Shown: positions 9,032 to 16,662, numbered from the stretch's first letter. The stretch is 38,616 nt of DNA from Roseomonas sp. 18066 (GCF_902706185.1 NZ_CACSJM010000046.1:1-38616); one strand, 5' to 3'. Numbers and translations are program-made. The notes: generated from the sequence alone by a model not told the origin.

Positions 9032-9490
9032 ATGCCCGCCCCATCGCCCTGGACGCGCCTGTCGCGCACCGAATTCATGGCCCGGCGCTACCTCGCCAGC
9101 CGCGGCGGCGCGCCGATGGTGGAGGACCCGCTGCGCATGGCGCTGCCGAAGCTGCGGCGCGAGGTCGCGCAATGCCGCCGGCTGGCCCGCCTCGACCTCG
9201 GCCTCGCCGCCGCCCTGGTCAGCGTCGCGCTGACCGTGATGGGCAGCGTCTGGCTGGCGCCGCTGCATGGCGGCATCCTGCTGGTGCTGGTCTATCTGCA
9301 CCTGGTGCCGCTGCTGGGCCTGGCCGTCGTGGTCTGGGGCGCCATCGTCATGGAGACCTCGGCGCCGCGCCTGGCCACCGCCCGCCGCATCGCCCGCGCC
9401 CTGCAATCCGGCGCCTGGCTGGAGGCGCTGGACCTCGCCGTGCACGGCCTGCCGGGCCGCCCGGCGGAAGCGGTGGCGCCGGGCGCCTGA
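9032..9490 (+). CDS. Unrecognised two-TM membrane protein
   Basis: A 152-residue protein that I cannot assign to a family. A basic N-terminal cytoplasmic segment (RRYLASRGG, then KLRREVAQCRRLARLD) leads into two hydrophobic stretches (about LGLAAALVSVALTVMGSVWL and LLVLVYLHLVPLLGLAVVVW), separated by a very short turn (APLHGG). A cytoplasmic tail of about 50 residues with amphipathic Ala/Arg helices follows. This is a helical-hairpin topology with both ends inside. ATG 9032 is chosen because GGAGA lies at 9016-9020; ATG 8954 and 9077 are also in frame. It follows the ArsR gene on the same strand by 80 bp, without visible functional linkage. Confidence 0.6.
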   Translation: MPAPSPWTRLSRTEFMARRYLASRGGAPMVEDPLRMALPKLRREVAQCRRLARLDLGLAAALVSVALTVMGSVWLAPLHGGILLVLVYLHLVPLLGLAVVVWGAIVMETSAPRLATARRIARALQSGAWLEALDLAVHGLPGRPAEAVAPGA

Positions 9491-9548
9491 CTGGTCTAGG
9501 CTGACGACAGCCGCGGCCCCCAGGGGCTTGCGACTCGACCTTGGCGGC

Positions 9549-9613
9549 GAAGACAGCCGTCTTCCGGCATCCTGTGCCGGTTCGCGCCTGGGGGCAAAAA
9601 CCGCCCTCCCAGG
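9549..9613 (+). other. Three-hairpin leader upstream of the 9689 gene
   Basis: Three perfect hairpins follow each other almost without a gap: GAAGAC-agcc-GTCTTC (9549-9564), CCGGCA-tcctg-TGCCGG (9564-9580, sharing one base) and CCTGGGGGC-loop-GCCctCCCAGG (9587-9613, with a two-base bulge). They lie 76 nt before the next start codon. The arrangement could be a structured 5' leader, a small RNA or stacked terminators of the upstream gene. I could not match it to a known riboswitch. Confidence 0.4.
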
Positions 9614-9688
9614 CCTGTAAACCCCGCCGCGAGGCTGGGCGTTCCGTCATGGGAGCGCCGTCTTCGCGTCCCGGAGGAGGACCAGGCC

Positions 9689-10339
9689 ATGTCGAGCACC
9701 ATTTCCGGAATTTCCAGCAGCCAGCTGGACCGCCTCGCCGCGTTGCAGCTGGCGCCGCGCAACAGTCGCGCCAACCAGGACAGCGACCAGGGCCAGGCGG
9801 CCGACGCCACCAACCAGACCCAGGTGCTGGGCCTGCGCACCTCGGCGCTGGGCGACGACCTGCTGGCGGCGCTGCTGGCCGGCGACACCGGCGAGGTCTC
9901 CACCGGCGCCAGCACCAGCCTGACCAGCAGCGCCGAGGGCGTCAGCCGCGAGGCGGTGACCGAAGCCGAGGACGAGGGCGATGCCACCGCCCGCCTGATG
10001 TCACAGCTTGGTGACTGGCGGCTGAGCGACCGCGACGCCAGCGGCGCTGCCCCGGGCGGCGCCGATGCGCTGTCGGGCCCCTTCGGCAACCGCCCGCCGC
10101 CGCCGCCGGGCGGCGCGCCCCCGGCCGAGGCCCAGGCCCAGGCCACCGGGGCCGATGCCGCCGCCACCAACGAGACCGCCACCGGCGCCCAGGGCAGCCT
10201 GGAGCAGACCGGCAGCGACGCCGCCGACAGCTATGCCGCGCGCCGCCAGCAGATGACCGACTCGCTCTACGCCGCGGTCGCCGCCTATGCCACCGGCAGC
10301 TCCGCCACCATGGGCTCGCTGGCCTCCGTCGAGGTCTGA
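9689..10339 (+). CDS. Unrecognised low-complexity acidic protein
   Basis: A 216-residue protein of unknown function. It starts with a Ser-rich segment (MSSTISGISSSQLDRLAALQ), has an Asp/Glu/Ala/Thr-rich middle, a Pro-Gly segment around residues 130-145 (RPPPPPGGAPP), an Ala/Thr-rich linker, and a short C-terminal helix (YAARRQQMTDSLYAAVAAYATG). There is no signal peptide, membrane segment or cysteine, and most of it is probably disordered. A very good Shine-Dalgarno (GGAGGAGG, 9673-9680) 8 nt before the ATG and a strong bidirectional terminator after the stop support a real, well-expressed gene. Composition and N-terminus recall small surface-appendage or exported proteins, but I make no assignment. 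Confidence 0.65.
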   Translation: MSSTISGISSSQLDRLAALQLAPRNSRANQDSDQGQAADATNQTQVLGLRTSALGDDLLAALLAGDTGEVSTGASTSLTSSAEGVSREAVTEAEDEGDATARLMSQLGDWRLSDRDASGAAPGGADALSGPFGNRPPPPPGGAPPAEAQAQATGADAAATNETATGAQGSLEQTGSDAADSYAARRQQMTDSLYAAVAAYATGSSATMGSLASVEV

Positions 10340-10364
10340 CGGCGCCACCCCTTGCGCGGCACGA

Positions 10365-10401
10365 AAAAGGGCCCCGGGGAATCGCTCCCCGGGGCCCTTT
10401 T
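10365..10401. terminator. Strong bidirectional Rho-independent terminator
   Basis: A 16-bp perfect stem (10365-10380 with 10386-10401) around a 5-nt loop ATCGC has AAAA on its left foot and TTTT on its right. It lies between the stop of the 9689 gene (plus strand) and the stop of the DUF3309 gene (minus strand), so it can end both transcripts. Confidence 0.9.
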
Positions 10402-10425
10402 CAGGTCAGCGGTATCGCGCTGCGG

Positions 10426-10578
10426 TCAGATGCGTCCCATCAGCAGCAGCACCAGCAGGATCAGCAGGATCAGGCCGAGACCGCCGGAGGGGCCGTAGCC
10501 CCAGCCGCTGCTATAGCCCCAGCGCGGCAGGGCGCCGACCAGCAGCAGGATGATGATGATCAGAAGGATCAGGCCCAT
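10426..10578 (-). CDS. DUF3309 small membrane protein
   Basis: A 50-residue protein with two hydrophobic segments (GLILLIIIILLLVGALP and GLGLILLILLVLLLMGRI) separated by an aromatic turn containing RWGYSSGWGYGPSGG. This is the DUF3309 pattern, found widely in alphaproteobacteria and usually seen in stress or envelope contexts; its function is unknown. The ATG at 10578 is preceded on its strand by AGGGAG at 8 nt. A frame continues upstream to 10827, but the extra sequence is antisense to the gabD start and is not family-like. A possible general-stress promoter variant lies upstream at 10626-10651. Confidence 0.85.
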   Translation of the reverse strand: MGLILLIIIILLLVGALPRWGYSSGWGYGPSGGLGLILLILLVLLLMGRI

Positions 10579-10625
10579 GGATCGAACTCCCTCGGGTTTT
10601 GGTTCAGCTTGCGCCGTGCCGGATG

Positions 10626-10651
10626 AACGCCGCGGATCGGTAGAATGTTGC
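10626..10651 (-). promoter_or_regulatory. Possible EcfG-like promoter variant before DUF3309
   Basis: On the minus strand GCAAC-N17-CGTT lies 47 nt before the DUF3309 ATG. The EcfG consensus is GGAAC-N16/17-CGTT, so there is one mismatch at the second -35 base. The same GCAAC variant occurs upstream of glgE. This is a weak match and unproven. Confidence 0.3.
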
Positions 10652-10768
10652 GTGGCGGCCGGCTTATTCGGCATGACGCCGGGCTGACAGCGGGCGCGCG
10701 CCTGCCTACCTTCCCTGCACCAGACGGGCGCCGGCACAGGCACCCGCCTTGATCGGGAGAAGATCGCC

Positions 10769-12247
10769 ATGCTCGACGCCGTCACCAAGCTGGTCCTGAA
10801 GGACCCCGACCTGCTGCGGCAGGCCAATTACATCGATGGCCAATGGGTCAAGGCCGACAGCGGCAAGGTGCTGGAGGTGAAGAACCCCGCCACCGGCGAG
10901 CTGGTCGGCACCATCCCGGCCATGGGCCAGGCCGAGACCCGCCGCGCCATCGAGGCCGCCCACGCCGCTTGGCCCGCCTGGCGCGCCATGCTGGCCGGCG
11001 AGCGCGCCGCCATCCTGAAGAAGCTGGCCGCGCTGATGCTGGCCAATACCGAGGACCTGGCGGCCATCATGACGGCCGAGCAGGGCAAGCCCTATGCCGA
11101 GGCCAAGGGCGAGGTCGCCTATTCCGCCAGCTTCATCGAGTGGTTCGCCGAGGAGGCCCGCCGCGTCAACGGCGAGACCATCCCGCAGAACGCCAAGGGC
11201 CGCCGCATCCTGGTGACCAAGGAGCCGGTGGGCGTCTTCGCCGCCATCACGCCCTGGAACTTCCCCTCGGCCATGATCACCCGCAAGGCCGGTCCGGGCT
11301 GGGCCGCCGGCTGCACCGGCGTGATCCGCCCGGCCAGCCAGACGCCGTTCTCGGCGCTGGCCATCGCGGTCCTCGCCGAGCGCGCCGGCATGCCGAAGGG
11401 CGTCTGCAACGTCATCACCGGCCCGTCCTCCGGCACCGGCCGCGAGCTCACCGGCAACCCGCTGGTGCGCAAGCTGTCCTTCACCGGCTCCACCGAGGTC
11501 GGCCGCGTGCTGCTCGAGCAATGCGCCCAGACCATCAAGAAGACCTCGATGGAGCTCGGCGGCAACGCCCCCTTCATCGTCTTCGACGACGCCGACCTGG
11601 ACGAGGCGGTCAAGGGCGCCATGGCGTCGAAGTACCGCAACACCGGACAGACCTGCGTCTGCGCCAACCGCCTGCTGGTGCAGGAAGGCGTCTACGAGGC
11701 CTTCGCCGCCAAGCTGAAGGCCGCGGTCGAAGGGCTGAAGGTCGGCAACGGCATGGAGGAGGGCGTCACCCAGGGGCCGCTGATCAATGCCGACGCGGTG
11801 AAGAAGGTGCAGGAGCATATCGCCGACGCCCTGTCGAAGGGCGCCAACGTGGTGACCGGCGGCAAGCCGGACGCCAAGGGCGGCAACTTCTTCCAGCCGA
11901 CCGTGCTGGCCAACGTGCCGCATGACGCGCTGATCTTCCGCGAGGAGACCTTCGGGCCCGTCGCCCCGCTGTTCCGCTTCAAGACCGAGGCGGAGGCGAT
12001 CAAGCTGGCCAACGACACCGAGTTCGGCCTGGCGGCGTATTTCTACGCCCGCGACGTCGGCCGCATCTTCCGCGTCGCCGAAGCCCTGGAATACGGCATC
12101 GTCGGCATCAACGAAGGCATCATCTCGACCGCCGAGGCGCCCTTCGGCGGCTTCAAGCAGTCCGGCCTTGGCCGCGAAGGGTCCACGCACGGGATCGATG
12201 AGTATCTCGAGACCAAGTACCTGGCGCTCGGCGGCATCGGCGGCTGA
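10769..12247 (+). CDS. gabD: NAD(P)-dependent succinate-semialdehyde dehydrogenase-like ALDH
   Basis: A 492-residue aldehyde dehydrogenase, most like GabD, which oxidises succinate semialdehyde to succinate at the end of the GABA shunt. Expected residues are present: TPWNFP with Asn164, MELGGNAPFIVFDDAD with Glu262, NTGQTCVCANR with catalytic Cys296, EETFGPV, and PFGGFKQSGLGREGSTHGIDEYLE near the end. Oddly, the usual GPALAAGCT..IKPA cofactor segment reads GPGWAAGCTGVIRPA (residues 175-189), with Arg187 in place of the near-invariant Lys that contacts the cofactor ribose. GGGAG at 10755-10759 precedes the ATG. No GABA transaminase is adjacent, so related semialdehydes remain possible substrates. 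Confidence 0.87.
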   Translation: MLDAVTKLVLKDPDLLRQANYIDGQWVKADSGKVLEVKNPATGELVGTIPAMGQAETRRAIEAAHAAWPAWRAMLAGERAAILKKLAALMLANTEDLAAIMTAEQGKPYAEAKGEVAYSASFIEWFAEEARRVNGETIPQNAKGRRILVTKEPVGVFAAITPWNFPSAMITRKAGPGWAAGCTGVIRPASQTPFSALAIAVLAERAGMPKGVCNVITGPSSGTGRELTGNPLVRKLSFTGSTEVGRVLLEQCAQTIKKTSMELGGNAPFIVFDDADLDEAVKGAMASKYRNTGQTCVCANRLLVQEGVYEAFAAKLKAAVEGLKVGNGMEEGVTQGPLINADAVKKVQEHIADALSKGANVVTGGKPDAKGGNFFQPTVLANVPHDALIFREETFGPVAPLFRFKTEAEAIKLANDTEFGLAAYFYARDVGRIFRVAEALEYGIVGINEGIISTAEAPFGGFKQSGLGREGSTHGIDEYLETKYLALGGIGG

Positions 12248-12260
12248 GACAGTAAGCGAA

Positions 12261-12292
12261 GGCCGGGGGAACTGAGTTCCCCCGGACCCCCA
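12261..12292. repeat. Dispersed intergenic hairpin repeat, copy 2
   Basis: GGCCGGGGGAA - loop - TTCCCCCGGACCCCCA forms a 10-bp stem (12263-12272 with 12276-12285), 13 nt after the gabD stop. It matches copy 1 at 742-772 in stem and tail, with a different loop. Unlike copy 1 it has no T-run, so it is probably a repeat or transcript-end hairpin rather than an efficient terminator. Confidence 0.6.
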
Positions 12293-12377
12293 CATTCATA
12301 AGGGCTGACCTGCACGGGCTTGACGAAAAACACCCGGCATCCCTTCTTGCCTTCCAGCAAAGGCAGGATCCGGCCCG

Positions 12378-13742
12378 ATGAGCAGCTACGACTTCGACCT
12401 CTTCGTCATCGGCGGCGGCTCCGGCGGCGTGCGCTGCGCCCGCATCTCAGCCAGCCACGGCGCCCGCGTCGCGGTGGCGGAAGAACGCTTCTGGGGCGGC
12501 ACCTGCGTCAATGTCGGCTGCGTGCCCAAGAAGATCATGGTCCACGCCGCCGAATACGGCCAATGGGCCCATGACGCCCCGGCCTTCGGCTGGACTGACG
12601 GCCAGCCCGGCACCCATGACTGGACCACGCTCGCCACCGCCCGCGACGCCGAGGTGGCGCGGCTGAACGCCATCTATTCCCGCCTGCTGACCAACGCCAA
12701 CGTCACCAGCTTCAACGCCCGCGCCACCTTCATCGACGCGCACACGCTGGACGTCGGCGGCCAGCGCGTCACCGCCGAGCGCATCGTCATCGCCGTCGGC
12801 GGCCGCCCGCAGCGCCCCGACATCCCCGGCGCCGAGCTCGGCCTGGTCTCCGACGACCTCTTCACCCTGACCGAGCGCCCGAAGCGCATCGTCGTCATCG
12901 GCGGCGGCTATATCGCCCTCGAATTCGCTTCCCTGCTGCGCGGTCTCGGCTCGGAGGTCGACCTGCTCTACCGCCAGCCGCTGCCGCTGCGCGGCATGGA
13001 TGGCGACCTGCGCTCGGCGATGGCCGAGGCGCTGGAAAACCAGGGCATCCGCCTGCATCCCGGCCAGATGCCCGCCCGCCTCGAGCGCGCCACCGATGGC
13101 AGCCTGCGCCTGACCACCGAGGGTGGCACGGTGCTGGAGACCGACCAGGTGATGTTCGCCACCGGCCGCGTCCCGCACACCGACAGCCTCGGGCTGGAGC
13201 AGGTGGGCATCAAGACCGGCGCCTCCGGCTGCGTCCCGGTGACGCTGGAGCAGGCCACCACCCAGCCGCATATCTTTGCCATCGGCGACGTCACCGACCA
13301 GCTGAACCTGACGCCGGTGGCGACCGCCGTGGGCCATGCCCTGGCCGACACGCTGTTCGGCGGCCGGCCGCGCACGGCGAGCTTCCAGAACGTGCCGACG
13401 GCGATCTTCACCTCGCCCCCGGCGGCGACGGTCGGGCTGTCGGAGGAGGCGGCGGCGCTGCAGGGCCCGATCGACGTCTATGTCGCCCGCTTCACCCCGA
13501 TGCGCCACACCATCAGCAAGGCGCCGCGCAAGACCATGATGAAGCTGGTGGTCTCCCGCCGCACCCAGCGGGTGCTGGGCGCCCATATGCTGGGCGAGGA
13601 CGCCGCCGAGATCATGCAGGGCATCGCGGTGGCCATCGTCGCCGGCGCCACCAAGGAAGACTTCGACCGCACCATCGGCATCCACCCGACCGCGGCCGAG
13701 GAATTCGTCACCATGCGCACGGTGACGCGCCAGGTCGGCTGA
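12378..13742 (+). CDS. gor: Glutathione-disulfide reductase
   Basis: A 454-residue homodimeric flavoenzyme that reduces GSSG to GSH with NADPH in the cytoplasm. The FAD-binding GGGSGGVRCAR is at 12-22 and the redox-active disulfide GGTCVNVGCVPKK gives Cys43 and Cys48. The NADPH domain has GGGYIALEFASLL followed by YRQPLPLRG, whose arginines fit 2'-phosphate recognition. FAIGDVT is the second FAD motif, and the C-terminal interface motif HPTAAEEFVTMR supplies the catalytic His-Glu pair. AGGA (12365-12368) is 9 nt from the ATG. It is encoded after gabD, separated by the copy-2 hairpin repeat, so it is probably transcribed separately or by read-through. Confidence 0.94.
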   Translation: MSSYDFDLFVIGGGSGGVRCARISASHGARVAVAEERFWGGTCVNVGCVPKKIMVHAAEYGQWAHDAPAFGWTDGQPGTHDWTTLATARDAEVARLNAIYSRLLTNANVTSFNARATFIDAHTLDVGGQRVTAERIVIAVGGRPQRPDIPGAELGLVSDDLFTLTERPKRIVVIGGGYIALEFASLLRGLGSEVDLLYRQPLPLRGMDGDLRSAMAEALENQGIRLHPGQMPARLERATDGSLRLTTEGGTVLETDQVMFATGRVPHTDSLGLEQVGIKTGASGCVPVTLEQATTQPHIFAIGDVTDQLNLTPVATAVGHALADTLFGGRPRTASFQNVPTAIFTSPPAATVGLSEEAAALQGPIDVYVARFTPMRHTISKAPRKTMMKLVVSRRTQRVLGAHMLGEDAAEIMQGIAVAIVAGATKEDFDRTIGIHPTAAEEFVTMRTVTRQVG

Positions 13743-13799
13743 GGCCCAAGCCGAAGCGGGGGCATTCAAACCGGAACGGTTCCGCGCCATGATGGCGGC

Positions 13800-15446
13800 A
13801 TGGCTCCTCCTCCCAATGCCGCCATCGGCTTCGCCGCCGATGGCTTCCAGACCGACCGCACCCGGCTCATGGGCCGCCATGTGGCGGGCGATGGCTTCCT
13901 TCGCGGCCTGATCCGGCATGGCGGCGTCGACCGGCTGGCGGCCTATCTGCTGGCGGCCGGCGACGCCCCGGTCTTCGAGCAGCTGGCCCGCAAGGCCGGC
14001 GCGACCATGGCGCTGGAGGCCATCGCGCCGCACCGGCTGGACCGGCTGGCGGCCCTCGGCACGCTGATGCTGCCGGGGCCCGAGGTCGCGCATTACGCCC
14101 GCGCCCGGCGCTTCGCCGGCAGCACCGCCTATTCCGTCGTGGGCGTCACGCACACCACCGCCTCGCATGGCGCGATGGAGGCGATCGCCGGGCTGCTGGC
14201 GGGCCCGGCCGAGCCCTGGGACGCGCTGATCTGCACCTCCCGCGCCGTCGCCGCCACCGCTCGCAGCCTGCTGGAGGCCGAGGCGGCGCAGCTGCGCGAG
14301 CGGCTGGGCGCGCAGCGCTTCCCGCTGCCGCTGCTGCCGGTGATCCCGCTCGGCATCGATTGCGCCGCCTTTGCCCCGCCGGAGGGCGCGCGGGCGGCCT
14401 GGCGCGCGCGGCTGGGCATCGCCGAGGACACGGTGGTGGTGCTCTCCCTCAGCCGGCTGTCCTGGCATGCGAAGGCGCATCCGGTGGCGCTGTTCGGCGC
14501 GCTGGGCCGGGCGGCGCGGCGTCCCGGGGCGCCGAAGCTTCATTGCGTGCTGGCCGGCTGGTTCGCCCATGGCGAGCAGGAGCCGGCGCATCGCGGCATG
14601 GCCCAGGCCCTGGCGCCGGAGGTCGGCCTGTCCATCCTCGACGCCCGGACCGGCGACAGCCGCCAGGGCCTGCACGCCATGGCCGATGTCTTCGCCCTGC
14701 TGGTCGACAATATCCAGGAGACCTATGGGCTGGCCCCGGTCGAGGCCATGGCCGCCGGCCTGCCGGTCGTCGTCAGCGACTGGGACGGCTTCAAGGACAC
14801 GGTGCGCCATGGCGAGGACGGCTTCCGCATCCCCAGCCTGATGGCGCCGCCCGGCAGCGCGGGCGACCTGGCGCTGCGGCATGCGACGGGGGCGCTGAAC
14901 TACGACCATTATCTCGGTGCCTCGACCCAGCTGGTGGCGCTCGACATCGCCGCGGGCGCCGAGGCTTTCTTCCAGCTGGCCACCCAGCCGGAACTGCGGC
15001 GCAAGATGGGCGCGGCGGGGCAGGCGCGGGCCTTGCAGCATTTCGACTGGAAGGTGGTGATCGGGCAGTACCAGGCGCTGTGGTCGGCGCTGGCCGAGCG
15101 ACGGCAGGCGGCGACCCCCGGCCCGCGCGCCCTGGACCCGCGCTTCGCCGACCCGACCGAGGCCTTCGCCGCCTATCCCAGCGCGGCGCTGGCGGGGGCG
15201 ATGCGGGTCGAGGCGGATCCGGCCGCGGTGGCCTCGATCGACGGCCTGGCGGCGGTGCCGGGCGGGCTGCACCGCGCCGGCGGCGGGCTGGGGGTGGCGG
15301 CGCTGGCGGCGCTGCTGCACCGGCTGCGGCAGGAGGGCCCGCTGACGGTGGCGGCGCTGCTGCCCGAGGAAGGCCGGGCCGCGGCCCTGCGCGGGCTGCT
15401 CTGGCTGATGAAGTCCGGCTTCGTCCGCCGCGTGCCCGGCGCCTGA
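13800..15446 (+). CDS. GT4-family glycosyltransferase with C-terminal extension
   Basis: A 548-residue protein. The N-terminal part (1-~190) begins IGFAADGF..DRTRLMGRHVAGDGFLRGL and contains VVGVTHTTASHGAM. The C-terminal Rossmann domain (~195-430) has VIPLGIDCAAFAPP, VVVLSLSRLSWHAKAHP and the GT4 signature ETYGLAPVEAMAAGLPVV, with two glutamates eight residues apart. Donor and acceptor cannot be read; retaining transfer from a nucleotide sugar to a lipid- or cell-surface glycan is the family norm. Residues ~430-548 are an extension beyond the normal GT4 fold, and its last ~50 residues look like a winged helix (LAALLHRLRQEGPLTVAALL, then a helix ending WLMKSGFVRRV). It is monocistronic, with no surrounding polysaccharide genes. 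Confidence 0.82.
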   Translation: MAPPPNAAIGFAADGFQTDRTRLMGRHVAGDGFLRGLIRHGGVDRLAAYLLAAGDAPVFEQLARKAGATMALEAIAPHRLDRLAALGTLMLPGPEVAHYARARRFAGSTAYSVVGVTHTTASHGAMEAIAGLLAGPAEPWDALICTSRAVAATARSLLEAEAAQLRERLGAQRFPLPLLPVIPLGIDCAAFAPPEGARAAWRARLGIAEDTVVVLSLSRLSWHAKAHPVALFGALGRAARRPGAPKLHCVLAGWFAHGEQEPAHRGMAQALAPEVGLSILDARTGDSRQGLHAMADVFALLVDNIQETYGLAPVEAMAAGLPVVVSDWDGFKDTVRHGEDGFRIPSLMAPPGSAGDLALRHATGALNYDHYLGASTQLVALDIAAGAEAFFQLATQPELRRKMGAAGQARALQHFDWKVVIGQYQALWSALAERRQAATPGPRALDPRFADPTEAFAAYPSAALAGAMRVEADPAAVASIDGLAAVPGGLHRAGGGLGVAALAALLHRLRQEGPLTVAALLPEEGRAAALRGLLWLMKSGFVRRVPGA

Positions 15447-15454
15447 ATCAAGAA

Positions 15455-15480
15455 GGGGGCAGGGCCTGCGCCCCACCCCC
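15455..15480. terminator. GC-rich hairpin between convergent genes
   Basis: GGGGG-ca-GGGc and gCCCC-a-CCCCC form an imperfect stem 9 nt after the glycosyltransferase stop. It has no T-run in either direction. The rest of the 102-bp gap up to the Fe-binding protein stop shows nothing else. Confidence 0.3.
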
Positions 15481-15548
15481 CCAGCTCGTCCCACCGCCTC
15501 AGTGCCGGGACCAGCGCCCCCACGCGAAGGCGGCAGCCCGAGAGAAAA

Positions 15549-16583
15549 TCAATTCCAGCCGGCGCGCTGGAGGATCTGCAGGGCTTCGGGGGTGCGGTCG
15601 AGGTTGCCGGCCGCGTTGATCGGCTCGGCGCGGAAGGTCCCCATGGCGGCCAGGATCGGGTGCAGCGGCGCGCCGGCCACCACCGGGAATTCCATGTTGC
15701 CGAGGGCGAACATTTCCTGGGCGCGGTGGGTGGTCATGAATTCCAGGAAGCGGATGGCATTCGCCTTGTTCGGCGCGTTCGCCGTCAGCCCGGCGCCGGA
15801 GATGTTCACATGCGTGCCGCGGTCGCCGGCGCCCTGGTTCGGGAAGATCACGCCGATCCGCTTGAACAGCGCCTGGTCCTCGGGCTTGTCGGAGCGCCCG
15901 GTCAGGCCGAGGTAGTAGCTGTTGGCGATGGCCAGGCCGCACTGGCCCGACGGGATGGCGCGGAACTGGTCGCGGTCGCCGCCCTGGGGGGGGCGCGCGA
16001 AATTGGCGACGACGCCGCGGGCCCAGGCCTCGGCCTGCCCGGCGCCATCGGCGGCGAGCAGGGCGGCGGCCAGGCTGGTGTTGTAGGGATGCGCGCCGCT
16101 GCGGGCGCAGATCATGCCCTTGAAGCGCGGATCGGCCAGGTCCTCGTAGCGGGCCAGGCCCTCGGGCACGCCCTTCTCGCGGTCATACATGATCAGCCGT
16201 GCGCGCTGCGAGACGGCGAACCACAGCCCGTCGGGGTCGCGCAGCCCGGCGGGGACGCGCTCGTCGACGGTGGCCGAGCCATGCGGCGCCAGGATCTTCG
16301 CCTGGGCGGCGCGGGCGAGGCGGGCGGCATCGACGGTCAGGAAGACATCGGCCGGGCTGTTGGCGCCTTCGTTGCGGATGCGCTCGATCAGCTGGTCGGC
16401 CTGGCCCTCGATCACCCGCACGCGGATGCCGGTCTCCTTGGTGAATTCCTCATAGAGCGCGCGGTCGGTGTCGTAGTGGCGCGCGGAATAGAGGTTGATC
16501 TCGCCGCCGCCCTGGGCCCGAAGGCTGGCGGGGGCCGCGAGCGCCAGCGCGCCCAGCGCGGCGAGGAGGGGGCGTCGGAACAT
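15549..16583 (-). CDS. Fe(III) ABC transporter periplasmic binding protein
   Basis: A 344-residue solute-binding protein of the FbpA/FutA type, which carries ferric iron through the periplasm to an ABC permease. A signal peptide spans residues 1-23 (MFRRPLLAAL..., cleavage after RAQ). The mature start INLYSARHYDTDRALYEEFT holds His36 and Tyr37. The later IANSYYLGLTGR supplies the adjacent tyrosine pair that ligates iron in FutA/FbpA. VIEGQADQLIERIRNEG and PADVFLTVDAARL are standard family segments. GAGGAAG lies 7 nt before the ATG. No permease or ATPase gene is adjacent, so this is an orphan binding protein here. A Fur-like box and an 18-bp palindrome lie in the 96-bp upstream gap after treY, indicating its own iron-responsive promoter. 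Confidence 0.9.
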   Translation of the reverse strand: MFRRPLLAALGALALAAPASLRAQGGGEINLYSARHYDTDRALYEEFTKETGIRVRVIEGQADQLIERIRNEGANSPADVFLTVDAARLARAAQAKILAPHGSATVDERVPAGLRDPDGLWFAVSQRARLIMYDREKGVPEGLARYEDLADPRFKGMICARSGAHPYNTSLAAALLAADGAGQAEAWARGVVANFARPPQGGDRDQFRAIPSGQCGLAIANSYYLGLTGRSDKPEDQALFKRIGVIFPNQGAGDRGTHVNISGAGLTANAPNKANAIRFLEFMTTHRAQEMFALGNMEFPVVAGAPLHPILAAMGTFRAEPINAAGNLDRTPEALQILQRAGWN

Positions 16584-16598
16584 GGATCGTCTTCCTCG

Positions 16599-16616
16599 GA
16601 TGAACGGCCGTTCATC
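16599..16616. promoter_or_regulatory. Perfect 18-bp palindrome before the Fe-binding gene
   Basis: GATGAACGGCCGTTCATC is its own reverse complement and ends 15 nt before the ATG, touching the Shine-Dalgarno region. GAACGGCCGTTC-type sites are typical of TetR-family operators. In the mRNA it could also fold next to the ribosome site. No TetR gene is in the window. Confidence 0.5.
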
Positions 16617-16643
16617 TTCAGCCGTTGTCCCGATGCCTAGGCG

Positions 16644-16662
16644 AATTGAGAAGCACTCGCAA
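16644..16662 (-). promoter_or_regulatory. Candidate Fur box and promoter of the Fe-binding gene
   Basis: AATTGAGAAGCACTCGCAA (plus-strand sense) matches 16 of 19 positions of the familiar Fur-box form AAATGAGAATCATTCGCAA. On the minus strand it overlaps a possible promoter, TTGCGA-N17-TAGGCA. Position before an iron-uptake gene supports repression by Fur-iron. It is inferred by eye. Confidence 0.5.

Noticed and set aside
9581..9625. Possible cyclic-di-GMP (GEMM) riboswitch in the leader of the 9689 gene
   Set aside because: Only a vague resemblance around GGGGCAAAAACCGCC; the conserved GEMM core and receptor helices are not present.
13772..13784. CGGAAC-G-GTTCCG inverted repeat before the glycosyltransferase as an operator
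   Set aside because: Short, with no independent support; it may be chance in this sequence composition.
12447..15494. Minus-strand frame of about 1000 codons opposite gor and the glycosyltransferase
   Set aside because: It spans two unrelated genes and the gap between them, has no Shine-Dalgarno or domain, and mirrors third-position GC bias.
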